The notes under the pieces were generated by a model, which made no database searches, was not told the origin of the DNA, and was given only the letters and a program-made list of their open reading frames with translations. A DNA stretch of 64,000 nucleotides, from positions 209,613 through 273,612 of the forward strand of contig JAGYKI010000001.1 of NCBI GenBank assembly GCA_018401735.1, written 5' to 3'. The DNA is from Schleiferiaceae bacterium. GTDB lineage: Bacteria; Bacteroidota; Bacteroidia; Flavobacteriales; Schleiferiaceae. Both the position numbers and the translations under genes were made by a program. Below are positions 38,898 through 46,240 of this stretch, piece after piece (within the stretch, counting starts at the first letter, position 1; each line of letters begins with the position of its first letter).

Positions 38898-38926
38898 TTG
38901 CTTCAATTTTACAGGGGGTAGATTTA
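38898..38926 (+). promoter_or_regulatory. Candidate amt promoter
   Basis: TTG at 38898-38900 and TAGATTTA at 38919-38926 (7 of 8 to TAnnTTTG) with an 18-bp spacer. A start near 38932 would give a leader of about 100 nt with a hairpin. Confidence 0.4.
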
Positions 38927-38946
38927 CTTTTACTTGAATAAAAAAA

Positions 38947-38978
38947 AGTGCACCCCATGTTTAATAGGGGTGTGTACT
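38947..38978. promoter_or_regulatory. Hairpin in the amt leader
   Basis: CACCCC/GGGGTG stem (38951-38956 with 38967-38972), 10-nt loop, extended by partly paired AGTG/TGTACT. On the minus strand it is followed by a T run, so it could be a terminator against antisense transcription; on the plus strand it lies inside the predicted amt leader. Confidence 0.45.
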
Positions 38979-39035
38979 TAAAAATTTGTTTTTATTGTCT
39001 TTTTGTGTTTAATTCGTTTCAAATTAAAATTAGAA

Positions 39036-40319
39036 ATGGGCAAAAAATTAAACTTCATTGTTCTCTGCGCTTTGGTGCTGATATCCTTAGTTTTTACGGT
39101 TGATTACGATTTTACTGGGGCAGAGAACATTAACAAGGCCGATACTGCTTGGATGTTAGTTTCCAGTGCTTTTGTTTTGTTAATGACTCCTGGTTTGGCT
39201 TTTTTCTATGGTGGGATGGTTAATAAGCGCAATATTATTTCTACCATGCTTCAAAGTTTCGTGGCTTTAGGCGTGGTAAGTATCCTGTGGGTAATTGTGG
39301 GTTTTAGTCTTTGCTTCGGCGATAGTATTGGAGGAATAATTGGCAATCCGCTTACCTATTTTAATTTTAAGGGAGTAGGCTTAGGACCTAATCCCGACTT
39401 TAGCGAAACCATACCCTTTTTACTTTTCGCTTTGTTTCAGTTGAAATTTGCCATTATTACTCCCGCTTTAATCACGGGTTCTTTTGCGGAACGTATACGT
39501 TTTCGTTCTTACATATTATTCATTGTACTTTTTAGCTTATTAATTTATGCGCCGTTGGCACACATGACTTGGCACCCCGAAGGCCTCTTTCGCAATTGGG
39601 GAGTATTAGACTTTGCTGGCGGCACAGTGGTACACATGTCGGCGGGTTTTGCCGCTTTGGCGGGAGCTATTTATTTGGGGAAGCGTAAAGTGAAACAGCA
39701 TGAACCAGCCAATATTCCCTTTATTATTTTGGGAACGGGCTTACTTTGGTTTGGATGGTTTGGTTTTAATGCAGGTTCGTCTTTAGGCGCTAATGCAGAT
39801 GCGGTTGCTGCTTTTGCTAACACTAATCTTGCTTCGGCAGCGGGTATGATTACTTGGATTTTTTACGATCGTTTTCAAAATAGAAAAATGTCGGCCTTAG
39901 GTGCTTGCATTGGAGCCATTGTGGGTTTAGTGGCTATTACTCCTGCAGCTGGATTTGTAACCATGTCGCAGTCTATCTTCATCGGGTTCATTGCCGCTTT
40001 AGCTAGTAATTATGCAATTCGTTTTAAAAACAGACGTGAGATCGACGATACCCTCGATGTATTTCCTAGTCATGGAATAGGTGGAATTATCGGCATGCTT
40101 TTAACCGCGGTATTTGCCAAAGAGGTCGGACTCTATTACGGTGAAACGGAAACTTTCCTTTATCATTTGCTGGCCTTGGCAATTACAGCCGTTTTTACCT
40201 TTGGTGGTAGCTGGTTGCTGTATAAATTGGTCGATGCCATGATTACCCTGCGGGTTAGTCCAGAACAAGAAGAACGTGGTTTAGATGACAGTCAGCACGG
40301 TGAGTATTTGCAGGATTAG
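39036..40319 (+). CDS. amtB: Ammonium transporter (Amt/Rh family)
   Basis: About 427 residues, eleven membrane helices plus a signal-like first helix. The conserved transport-pore features are present: the Asp/His region VLDFAGGTVVHMSAGFAAL, and the second pore His in FPSHGIGGIIG. I chose ATG at 39036 (MGKKLN); an in-frame TTG at 39003 would add 11 residues that look like leader sequence. It imports ammonium across the inner membrane. No glnK gene follows; instead an MtfA-like peptidase gene starts after 77 bp. Confidence 0.93.
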   Translation: MGKKLNFIVLCALVLISLVFTVDYDFTGAENINKADTAWMLVSSAFVLLMTPGLAFFYGGMVNKRNIISTMLQSFVALGVVSILWVIVGFSLCFGDSIGGIIGNPLTYFNFKGVGLGPNPDFSETIPFLLFALFQLKFAIITPALITGSFAERIRFRSYILFIVLFSLLIYAPLAHMTWHPEGLFRNWGVLDFAGGTVVHMSAGFAALAGAIYLGKRKVKQHEPANIPFIILGTGLLWFGWFGFNAGSSLGANADAVAAFANTNLASAAGMITWIFYDRFQNRKMSALGACIGAIVGLVAITPAAGFVTMSQSIFIGFIAALASNYAIRFKNRREIDDTLDVFPSHGIGGIIGMLLTAVFAKEVGLYYGETETFLYHLLALAITAVFTFGGSWLLYKLVDAMITLRVSPEQEERGLDDSQHGEYLQD

Positions 40320-40372
40320 CTTAGAATGTAAAATCTGAGCTCCCATTTCAAGTAAAAACTGAGCTTTAAACC

Positions 40373-40380
40373 TATATTTG
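40373..40380 (+). promoter_or_regulatory. -7 box of the mtfA-like gene
   Basis: TATATTTG is an exact TAnnTTTG match, 16 bp before the ATG at 40397. The -33 TTG is not convincing. Confidence 0.45.
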
Positions 40381-40396
40381 GGTTTAAGTAATTTCT

Positions 40397-41299
40397 ATGT
40401 TAAATCCTGCTACTGGGGCTCCTTATGAGTCTTGGCAAGAACTTTTCGCGAGCAACGATTATATACTGGTGCTAATTATGTTTTCAGCAGCAGCCGTATT
40501 ATTAGTCATGCCTATTTTTTATGGAATTAAAAGCTACCAACGTTTTTACCCCAAATCTTTAAGGCCAGAGTACATGTTGTATGTGGGGCAAATGGCTTAT
40601 TTTCAGTCACTAAGTCCCCTTGAGCAAAAGCGCTTTGCCATTCGTTGCCAGATCTTCATTAACACAAAAACTTTCATTCCCCGTGGCGGTAATGGCTTTG
40701 TTTTAGTGCCCGAAATGATCGCTAAAATTGCAGCAGCGGCGGTGGAAATTAGTTTCGGTTTCCCTAAGATGGGCTTTGAACACTTCAGTCGTATTTTAAT
40801 TTACCCAAGCGATTATTACAGCAGAATTACCAGGCAGTACCATAAAGGAGAAGTGAATGTGCGCGGAATGATTGTCTTGTCTTGGGCTTCTTTTCAGGAA
40901 GGTTATGCCAAAGATGATGACGGCATAAATTTGGCCATTCATGAAATGGCGCACGCCTTAAAATTAGAAAACCGCATCGAAAATGGTGATTATCAGTTTT
41001 TAGATCCGCAGTGGATGCGTGAACTGCGAGAGGAATTTAAAAGATTAAGTGCCATGCAGTCTCCCATGGAAACGACTATTATTAGAGCATACGCTATGAC
41101 TAATATCCACGAGTTTTTTGCCGTGCTTTGTGAAAACTTCTTCGAAAGACCGGGTACATTGCAGCAAGAACAGCCTCAATTATACTCAATAATTAGTAAA
41201 TTGTTAATGCAAAATCCGCTAGCGCAAAAAGATGTTAGCATGGCCTCTTCGAAAGCTTATGCATTAAGCGACTTTAGCGGACCTATTAAACGAAATTAA
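40397..41299 (+). CDS. MtfA-like zinc-dependent peptidase (M90 family)
   Basis: A 300-residue protein with one N-terminal membrane helix (about 22-44), then a cytoplasmic peptidase domain. The zinc motif HEMAH (His182, Glu183, His186) is followed by the third-ligand region AMTNIHEFFAVLCENFFERP, the layout of MtfA. MtfA in E. coli controls the Mlc repressor; no such target is known here. Two bases separate it from the downstream DUF4442 gene. Confidence 0.88.
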   Translation: MLNPATGAPYESWQELFASNDYILVLIMFSAAAVLLVMPIFYGIKSYQRFYPKSLRPEYMLYVGQMAYFQSLSPLEQKRFAIRCQIFINTKTFIPRGGNGFVLVPEMIAKIAAAAVEISFGFPKMGFEHFSRILIYPSDYYSRITRQYHKGEVNVRGMIVLSWASFQEGYAKDDDGINLAIHEMAHALKLENRIENGDYQFLDPQWMRELREEFKRLSAMQSPMETTIIRAYAMTNIHEFFAVLCENFFERPGTLQQEQPQLYSIISKLLMQNPLAQKDVSMASSKAYALSDFSGPIKRN

Positions 41300-41301
41300 T
41301 A

Positions 41302-41811
41302 ATGGATTTACAGAAGATAGCCAAGCAAGCCCAAACGAGTAGGCGTTATTTATTTATGCTCAATTTTTTCCTTAGTCGCTTTGTGCCTTTCAACAAGGCG
41401 CATCGCTTTAAGGTGGAGTCTATTGGCGATCATCATCTGTGGGTAAAAGCACCTTATCGTAAAAGTAATTTCAATCACCTCAAAGGCATTCACGCCTGCG
41501 CACAAGCGACCATTGCCGAAATAAGCTCTGGATTATTGTTAATTTCTCTCCTTAATCCCAAGCACTATCGCTTAATCTTACAAAAATTAGAATTGGAATA
41601 TCTTTATCAGGCCAAGACCGATATCATAGCCAAATTTGAAATTGAAGCTGATTGGTTGGAAGAGCAAGTGATTCAACCCTTAAGCAAAAATGACAGTTTG
41701 TTTATCGATTGCCCTATTTCTCTCTTTGATCTAAAAGGGAATAAAGTCGCGCAAGCAAAGGCGCGCTGGCAAATTAAGAACTGGAAGGCTGTAAGGACAG
41801 CGGTAAACTAA
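41302..41811 (+). CDS. DUF4442 hotdog-fold (YiiD-like) protein
   Basis: A 169-residue protein with the DUF4442 hotdog thioesterase-like layout: PYRKSNFNHLKGIHACAQATIAEISSGLLL is the central helix region, followed by LELEYLYQAKTDIIAKFEIE. The family is of unknown function and possibly acts on acyl-thioesters. It is interesting that a thioesterase-like fold is found 69 bp upstream of a thioester-linked chromoprotein, but it is tightly joined to the peptidase gene upstream, so a PYP role is only a guess. Confidence 0.8.
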   Translation: MDLQKIAKQAQTSRRYLFMLNFFLSRFVPFNKAHRFKVESIGDHHLWVKAPYRKSNFNHLKGIHACAQATIAEISSGLLLISLLNPKHYRLILQKLELEYLYQAKTDIIAKFEIEADWLEEQVIQPLSKNDSLFIDCPISLFDLKGNKVAQAKARWQIKNWKAVRTAVN

Positions 41812-41880
41812 ATGTTGATAAAATTCATCCAAAACTCCTTCTTACAAGATGAAAAAAGCTAGCTTTATAAAAAAGGAAGG

Positions 41881-42252
41881 ATGGAACTAAAATTAGAGCA
41901 ACAAGACTTATTTAAGGCTTTGGAGGACTTAGACAATGATGCTTATGATGAGCTTGATTTTGGGCTTATTAAAATGGACCGTAAGGGTAATGTTTTAGCC
42001 TATAATAAATGGGAGGCGCAATTAGCCGCGAATAATCAAGAGGCGGTAATCGGTAAAAACTTTTTTACGCAAATAGCCCCTTGCACCAATAATTTTATGG
42101 TTTCGGAAAAGTATGGTCTATTTGAAGGCCAATTGGATGAGTCAATGGACTATGTTTTTACCTACCGAATTAAACCCACGCCAGTAAGACTAAGGTTATT
42201 AGCTCACGAATCTTCAAGCAACCAATACTTAGCCGTACAATTAAAGTCGTAG
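41881..42252 (+). CDS. pyp: Photoactive yellow protein (PYP) blue-light photoreceptor
   Basis: A 123-residue PAS protein matching Halorhodospira PYP (125 aa) along its length, including the identical IGKNFF and APCT motifs. The key residues are present: Cys68 (chromophore thioester, PYP Cys69), Tyr41 and Glu45 (PYP Tyr42 and Glu46, which hold the phenolate). It should bind p-coumarate, absorb blue light and undergo trans-cis isomerisation. Differences: PYP Thr50 becomes Ala49, Arg52 becomes Asn51, Met100 becomes Ile97, and there is a 2-residue deletion after the Cys. It is the first gene of the compact operon to 47765; the start follows GGAAGG. Confidence 0.93.
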   Translation: MELKLEQQDLFKALEDLDNDAYDELDFGLIKMDRKGNVLAYNKWEAQLAANNQEAVIGKNFFTQIAPCTNNFMVSEKYGLFEGQLDESMDYVFTYRIKPTPVRLRLLAHESSSNQYLAVQLKS

Positions 42253-42256
42253 CTAA

Positions 42257-43489
42257 ATGAATGCAAATAAACAGTCAGAGTATTCTGAGCTGCTCGATTT
42301 CATTAATCAATGCCCTGTCGGTTTGGTTAAATCTAATAAGGCAGGCGACATTGAACTTTTAAATGCTTTCGCTAGCCAAATTTTGTTTCCTCTCAGTATT
42401 TATAGCTCTTGCGATTTAAGTAATATCAAAACCATTCTTAACTATTTCGATGCTCAGCTGGTAAATCAGATTGATAGCTTTGAGCCTACTTTCGGGCCTA
42501 TTTGCGAGGAACATCGCTTTGAATTGCGTCCCAGAGATTCTGCTAGTTTGCAGTTTTATTCGATAACGATAAATAAGATATCAGAATCTGTTTTTCAATA
42601 CGTGTTAAAAGATATTACGGCAATAGTGCGAAAAGAGCATGAGCTACAAGATCTTATTGAAGCTTCAGCCATGGAAGCGGGGAAACTCGAAATGTCTGTC
42701 GGTTTATTGCACGACGTTGGTAATGCGGTTACCTCTTTTGGTACCGAGGTGGCCAAACTTAAAAATTCATTAGAATGGCGGGAATTAGCTGATTTAGATA
42801 AGCTTCTAAATTTATTCTCATCCCACGAAAGTGCTATAGATCAAAGCATGGGTCACGGCAAAGGCCTGGCGATACTCAAGTATCTACGCGCTTTAAAAAA
42901 TAGTTTAGCCAAAAAAAACAGTCTCTTGCAAGAGGGCGTCAATAAATTATATGAGAATACCAGTCATATTCAGGATGTATTAAACATCCAGAGGCATTAT
43001 GTAAAGGATAAGGTTAAAAATAAGCGGGAGCTTATTTCCTTATTTTCAGTAGTAGAAGACGCTCTAGCGATTCAGGCAGGAATAATTTTGAAAAGGAATA
43101 TTGAGCTGATTAAAGATTTCTCGCCCAAACTCCCTAGAATTAAGGGAGATCACACCCGCCTTATTCAAGTAGTAATCAACATTCTAAAAAATTCGGCCGA
43201 GGCTTTTGATTCAATTTTGCAACAAGACCGACGCTATATTAAAATAACTTTGCGAGCACTAGAAGAAGAAGGACTACTTTTATTGCAAGTTGCCGATAAT
43301 GCGGGAGGTTTCGTGCCCGATAAAGCCAAAAAGCTTTTTGAAAAGGGTCTAAGCAGCAAGCAAACAGGAACCGGTTTTGGTCTCTATAACTGCAAGCAAA
43401 TTATAGATAGCCACCACGGCGAAATATCTATTTCCAGCGAAGGCATTAATAAAGGTGCCACGCTCAGTATCAAACTACCTTATAAATAA
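42257..43489 (+). CDS. PAS histidine kinase linked to PYP
   Basis: A soluble 410-residue kinase. An N-terminal PAS-like domain (about 8-125) and a linker helix are followed by an unusual H box, GLLHDVGNAV, with His152 and Asn156, of the LHD/NxGN type rather than HExRTP. The HATPase has N box VINILKNSAEAF, G1 DNAGGF and G2 GTGFGL. No membrane segments. It starts 4 bp after pyp and ends 2 bp before the next kinase, so it is the obvious first candidate for a partner of photoactivated PYP. This is inference from gene order. Confidence 0.88.
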   Translation: MNANKQSEYSELLDFINQCPVGLVKSNKAGDIELLNAFASQILFPLSIYSSCDLSNIKTILNYFDAQLVNQIDSFEPTFGPICEEHRFELRPRDSASLQFYSITINKISESVFQYVLKDITAIVRKEHELQDLIEASAMEAGKLEMSVGLLHDVGNAVTSFGTEVAKLKNSLEWRELADLDKLLNLFSSHESAIDQSMGHGKGLAILKYLRALKNSLAKKNSLLQEGVNKLYENTSHIQDVLNIQRHYVKDKVKNKRELISLFSVVEDALAIQAGIILKRNIELIKDFSPKLPRIKGDHTRLIQVVINILKNSAEAFDSILQQDRRYIKITLRALEEEGLLLLQVADNAGGFVPDKAKKLFEKGLSSKQTGTGFGLYNCKQIIDSHHGEISISSEGINKGATLSIKLPYK

Positions 43490-43491
43490 GT

Positions 43492-45078
43492 ATGTCAGAG
43501 GCAAATAGAGTTTTAATAATTGATGATGAGGAAATTGTAAGAGACAGCATTCGTGGTGTTCTCAATCCTCATAGTATAGATGAAAGCGAATTAGAGGCTG
43601 CGACTTTTGACCTTTTCCCGGAGGAGTCGCAACAATATGTAAGTAAAGCTTCGAAAACTTTTGCTCCCACTTTTAATATAGAGGAGGCAAGTAATGGTAT
43701 TAATGGTCTAGAAAAGGTTAAGCAGTCGCTTAAAATCGGGCAGCCCTTTCAGGTAATATTCTTAGATATGCGTATGCCCGGTTGGGATGGTTTGCGCACT
43801 TGCGTGGAGATCCGTAAAGTAGACCCTAAGGTGCAAATTTATTTTGTTACCGCCTATTCCGATCGCTCGATAGAAGAAATTATTAAAGAAGCGGGTCACG
43901 ATGTTGGTTATATTTCCAAACCTTTTGTGGCAGAGGAAATTATTCAGCTTGGCACCAAAGCCATTTACGATTGGAATAAATTAACCAATTTAGAAAAGCT
44001 TTTAAAAATTATTGGGGAAATCGGTTTTGGAACCTTAGAGTTAAACACCCTCTTGGTAAACATACTACACCAAATAGCAGATTATATTAAGTCTGATTTT
44101 GCTGTTCTTGGTCGTTTCCATAAAAATAACTCCTTTGAAGAAGTGGCCAAAATCGGCATCGCTGAAAACCGCATTAATATTGAGGCTTTACGCGAGAAGT
44201 TAGATTTCCAACACCTGCATAAAATCACGCTTTATAAGGGTATATTAATTTGCCCAATGGAGCACTTTTGCATACTGGCGGTAACATCTAGCGAAGAGCA
44301 TTTTAACCAAGAGAAACTTTATTTAGTAGAGCTCTTTGTTGAAAACGCGGTAAGAGCGGTTAAAACGTCTGAACTGCAAACACAGCTTATTCAAAATGCG
44401 AGGCTATCGGCGGTAGGACAAGCTATTGGTATGGTTATGCACGATATCCGCACCCCCATTAGCCAAATTGATGGTATGGCGCAAATGATTGAAGCCGATC
44501 CTGCTAATGCAGAAATGAACGCTCAACTCAGCGTTTTGATGCGCGAATCTACTAGCCATGCTTACGATATAATTCACGACGTTTTAGATTTCACCAAAGA
44601 TGCCAAGGTTAATTTATCTAAGGTAAATGTCAACAACTTTTTAAAAGCTATCATTACAAGAGCAGAAGCTGATATTGCCAATAATCACGCTGGCAAAATT
44701 AGAATAGTAGCAGAACTAGAAACGGAAGACTATTTTGAAATAAAGCTCGATTCGAAGAAAATGGATCGTGTATTAATCAACTTAATTAATAATGCCGTTG
44801 AGGTTCTGGCTGATAAGTCGATAAGTTCAGCCACCATTACCATCAGTTCTCGCCAAGAAAGCTCTTCTTTGGCTATTAGAATTAGCGACAATGGTCCTGG
44901 TATTCCCAAGGAAATTAAAAATAATCTTTTTAAACCTTTCATTACCCAAAACAAGGAAAATGGCACCGGTCTAGGCCTAGCGATTGTGCAACAAATTATT
45001 GATGCACATGATGGGCAAATTAGCTTAGAGCCTAGCGAGCAAGGCGCTTGTTTTCTAATCACATTGCCCCATGGCTAA
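43492..45078 (+). CDS. Receiver-GAF-histidine kinase linked to PYP
   Basis: A 528-residue soluble protein. An N-terminal receiver (phospho-acceptor Asp92 in FLDMRMPGWDG; acidic DDEE at 11-14; Lys in ISKPF) is unusual in having about 35 extra residues (25-60) between its first helix and second strand. A GAF-like domain (about 165-290) and a HisKA/HATPase core follow: His317 in MHDIRTPISQI, N box NLINNAVEV, G1 DNGPGI, G2 GTGLGL. A receiver feeding a second kinase suggests a phosphorelay from the upstream kinase. Its stop overlaps the next gene's ATG by 8 bp. Confidence 0.9.
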   Translation: MSEANRVLIIDDEEIVRDSIRGVLNPHSIDESELEAATFDLFPEESQQYVSKASKTFAPTFNIEEASNGINGLEKVKQSLKIGQPFQVIFLDMRMPGWDGLRTCVEIRKVDPKVQIYFVTAYSDRSIEEIIKEAGHDVGYISKPFVAEEIIQLGTKAIYDWNKLTNLEKLLKIIGEIGFGTLELNTLLVNILHQIADYIKSDFAVLGRFHKNNSFEEVAKIGIAENRINIEALREKLDFQHLHKITLYKGILICPMEHFCILAVTSSEEHFNQEKLYLVELFVENAVRAVKTSELQTQLIQNARLSAVGQAIGMVMHDIRTPISQIDGMAQMIEADPANAEMNAQLSVLMRESTSHAYDIIHDVLDFTKDAKVNLSKVNVNNFLKAIITRAEADIANNHAGKIRIVAELETEDYFEIKLDSKKMDRVLINLINNAVEVLADKSISSATITISSRQESSSLAIRISDNGPGIPKEIKNNLFKPFITQNKENGTGLGLAIVQQIIDAHDGQISLEPSEQGACFLITLPHG

Positions 45079-46240
45079 ACTTATTTCTCAAGAAGCCTTA
45101 GAACGCCTCTGGAAGGAAAAGTTAATGCGATTAGCGCCGCGTTTAAAATATCAAAAAGGGGATGTATTAGCACTTCATTTTAGGGACGACTTGGCTTTAG
45201 ATTCGGTCGAAATACTGGAGCTTTATTCTTCTTTTATGGACTTATTCGCCCTACAGCTCAAGGCAGATGAGCAAACTTATCTCTACCAATACCAAACAGG
45301 CAAGGCGTGTATAGCTGCCATTTTAAAACACACGGAAAGGGCCGAATACCTTCATTTTAAATCTTCTGGATCAACGGGAAAGCCTGAAGGACATTTGCAT
45401 AGCGTAAATACGCTTATTGCAGAACGCGACTTTTGGGCAAATCTTTGGCAAGATAGCCAGAGCATTTATTACTGTACTAATGGGATGCATATTTATGGCT
45501 TTATCATGGCCTTTTTGGTACCGAGTAAATTGAAGATTCCCGCGCAGTATTTTTCTCCTTTAAACTGGATTTCGGTGGTTCAAGATATGCCCGAAAATAG
45601 TTTAATCATCGCTTTTCCAGAAGCCATTGAACATATCCCCATCGGTCTTAAATTCCCCAAAAACTCGCGGTTGATAAGCTCTACCGCCCCCTTGCAATCT
45701 GCTTTGCAAAATAGAATATTAGAGGCTGGTTTAGAGCTTTATAAAGTTTATGGTAGTACCGAAACGGCGGGTATTGCCTATGCGGAAAATGAAAGTCCAG
45801 TCTATCAGCTTTTACCTTTTTGGTCTGCCGCCGAGATAACCATTACCAGTCGCTTAAACGGTAAAGAAGAAAAGTTCCCCGACCATATTTATTGGCAGTC
45901 TGAGCGCGAATTTACCTTGGGAACAAGAATAGATGAGGTAATTCAAATCGCGGGTCATAATGTTTCTTTGCCAGAGATTAGTCAAAAAATTCAAGCGGCC
46001 TTCCCCCAACTTATCAAAGAAATTTGGTTGCGAAAAATGGCTTTAGAAGAAGGTCGTCGCCTGAAGGCTTGGTTGCAAATGGAAGATATCACTCTTCTCA
46101 AGGAAGAGAATAAGGCTGAAATCTATCAGTGGATTGAGGCTCATCTGCCTCCCGAGGCTAGGCCTAAACACCTTACTTTTAGTGCAGACAAGGCTTTAAA
46201 CCCTTTTGGGAAATTAACTGATTGGCCTATCCATGATTGA
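45071..46240 (+). CDS. p-Coumarate-activating enzyme for PYP chromophore, with ACP-like N-terminus
   Basis: A 389-residue adenylate-forming enzyme, much shorter than classic acyl-CoA ligases. The P-loop is SSGSTGKPEG (98-107; Glu replaces the usual Lys after Pro). Later motifs are YGSTETAG, RIDEVIQIAGHNVSLPEI and the C-terminal catalytic-Lys-type NPFGKL. Only about 95 residues precede the P-loop instead of about 150 or more. Residues 1-88 instead read like an acyl carrier protein, with FRDDLALDSVEILEL placing Ser45 where phosphopantetheine is attached. In PYP operons the ligase activates p-coumarate. Overlaps both neighbours by 8 bp. Confidence 0.78.
   Translation: MAKLISQEALERLWKEKLMRLAPRLKYQKGDVLALHFRDDLALDSVEILELYSSFMDLFALQLKADEQTYLYQYQTGKACIAAILKHTERAEYLHFKSSGSTGKPEGHLHSVNTLIAERDFWANLWQDSQSIYYCTNGMHIYGFIMAFLVPSKLKIPAQYFSPLNWISVVQDMPENSLIIAFPEAIEHIPIGLKFPKNSRLISSTAPLQSALQNRILEAGLELYKVYGSTETAGIAYAENESPVYQLLPFWSAAEITITSRLNGKEEKFPDHIYWQSEREFTLGTRIDEVIQIAGHNVSLPEISQKIQAAFPQLIKEIWLRKMALEEGRRLKAWLQMEDITLLKEENKAEIYQWIEAHLPPEARPKHLTFSADKALNPFGKLTDWPIHD

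Noticed and set aside
39003..39035. Upstream TTG start for amt
   Set aside because: It adds 11 residues of non-hydrophobic sequence before a normal MGKKLN start with a signal-like helix; the ATG at 39036 is preferred.
41302..41811. DUF4442 protein as a PYP operon member
   Set aside because: It is 2 bp from the MtfA-like gene and 69 bp from pyp; a thioesterase fold near a thioester chromoprotein is suggestive only.
41815..41867. Promoter directly before pyp
   Set aside because: TAGCTTTA at 41860 resembles a -7 box but the nearest TTG is 42 bp upstream and the start would leave almost no leader; pyp may instead be read from an upstream promoter.
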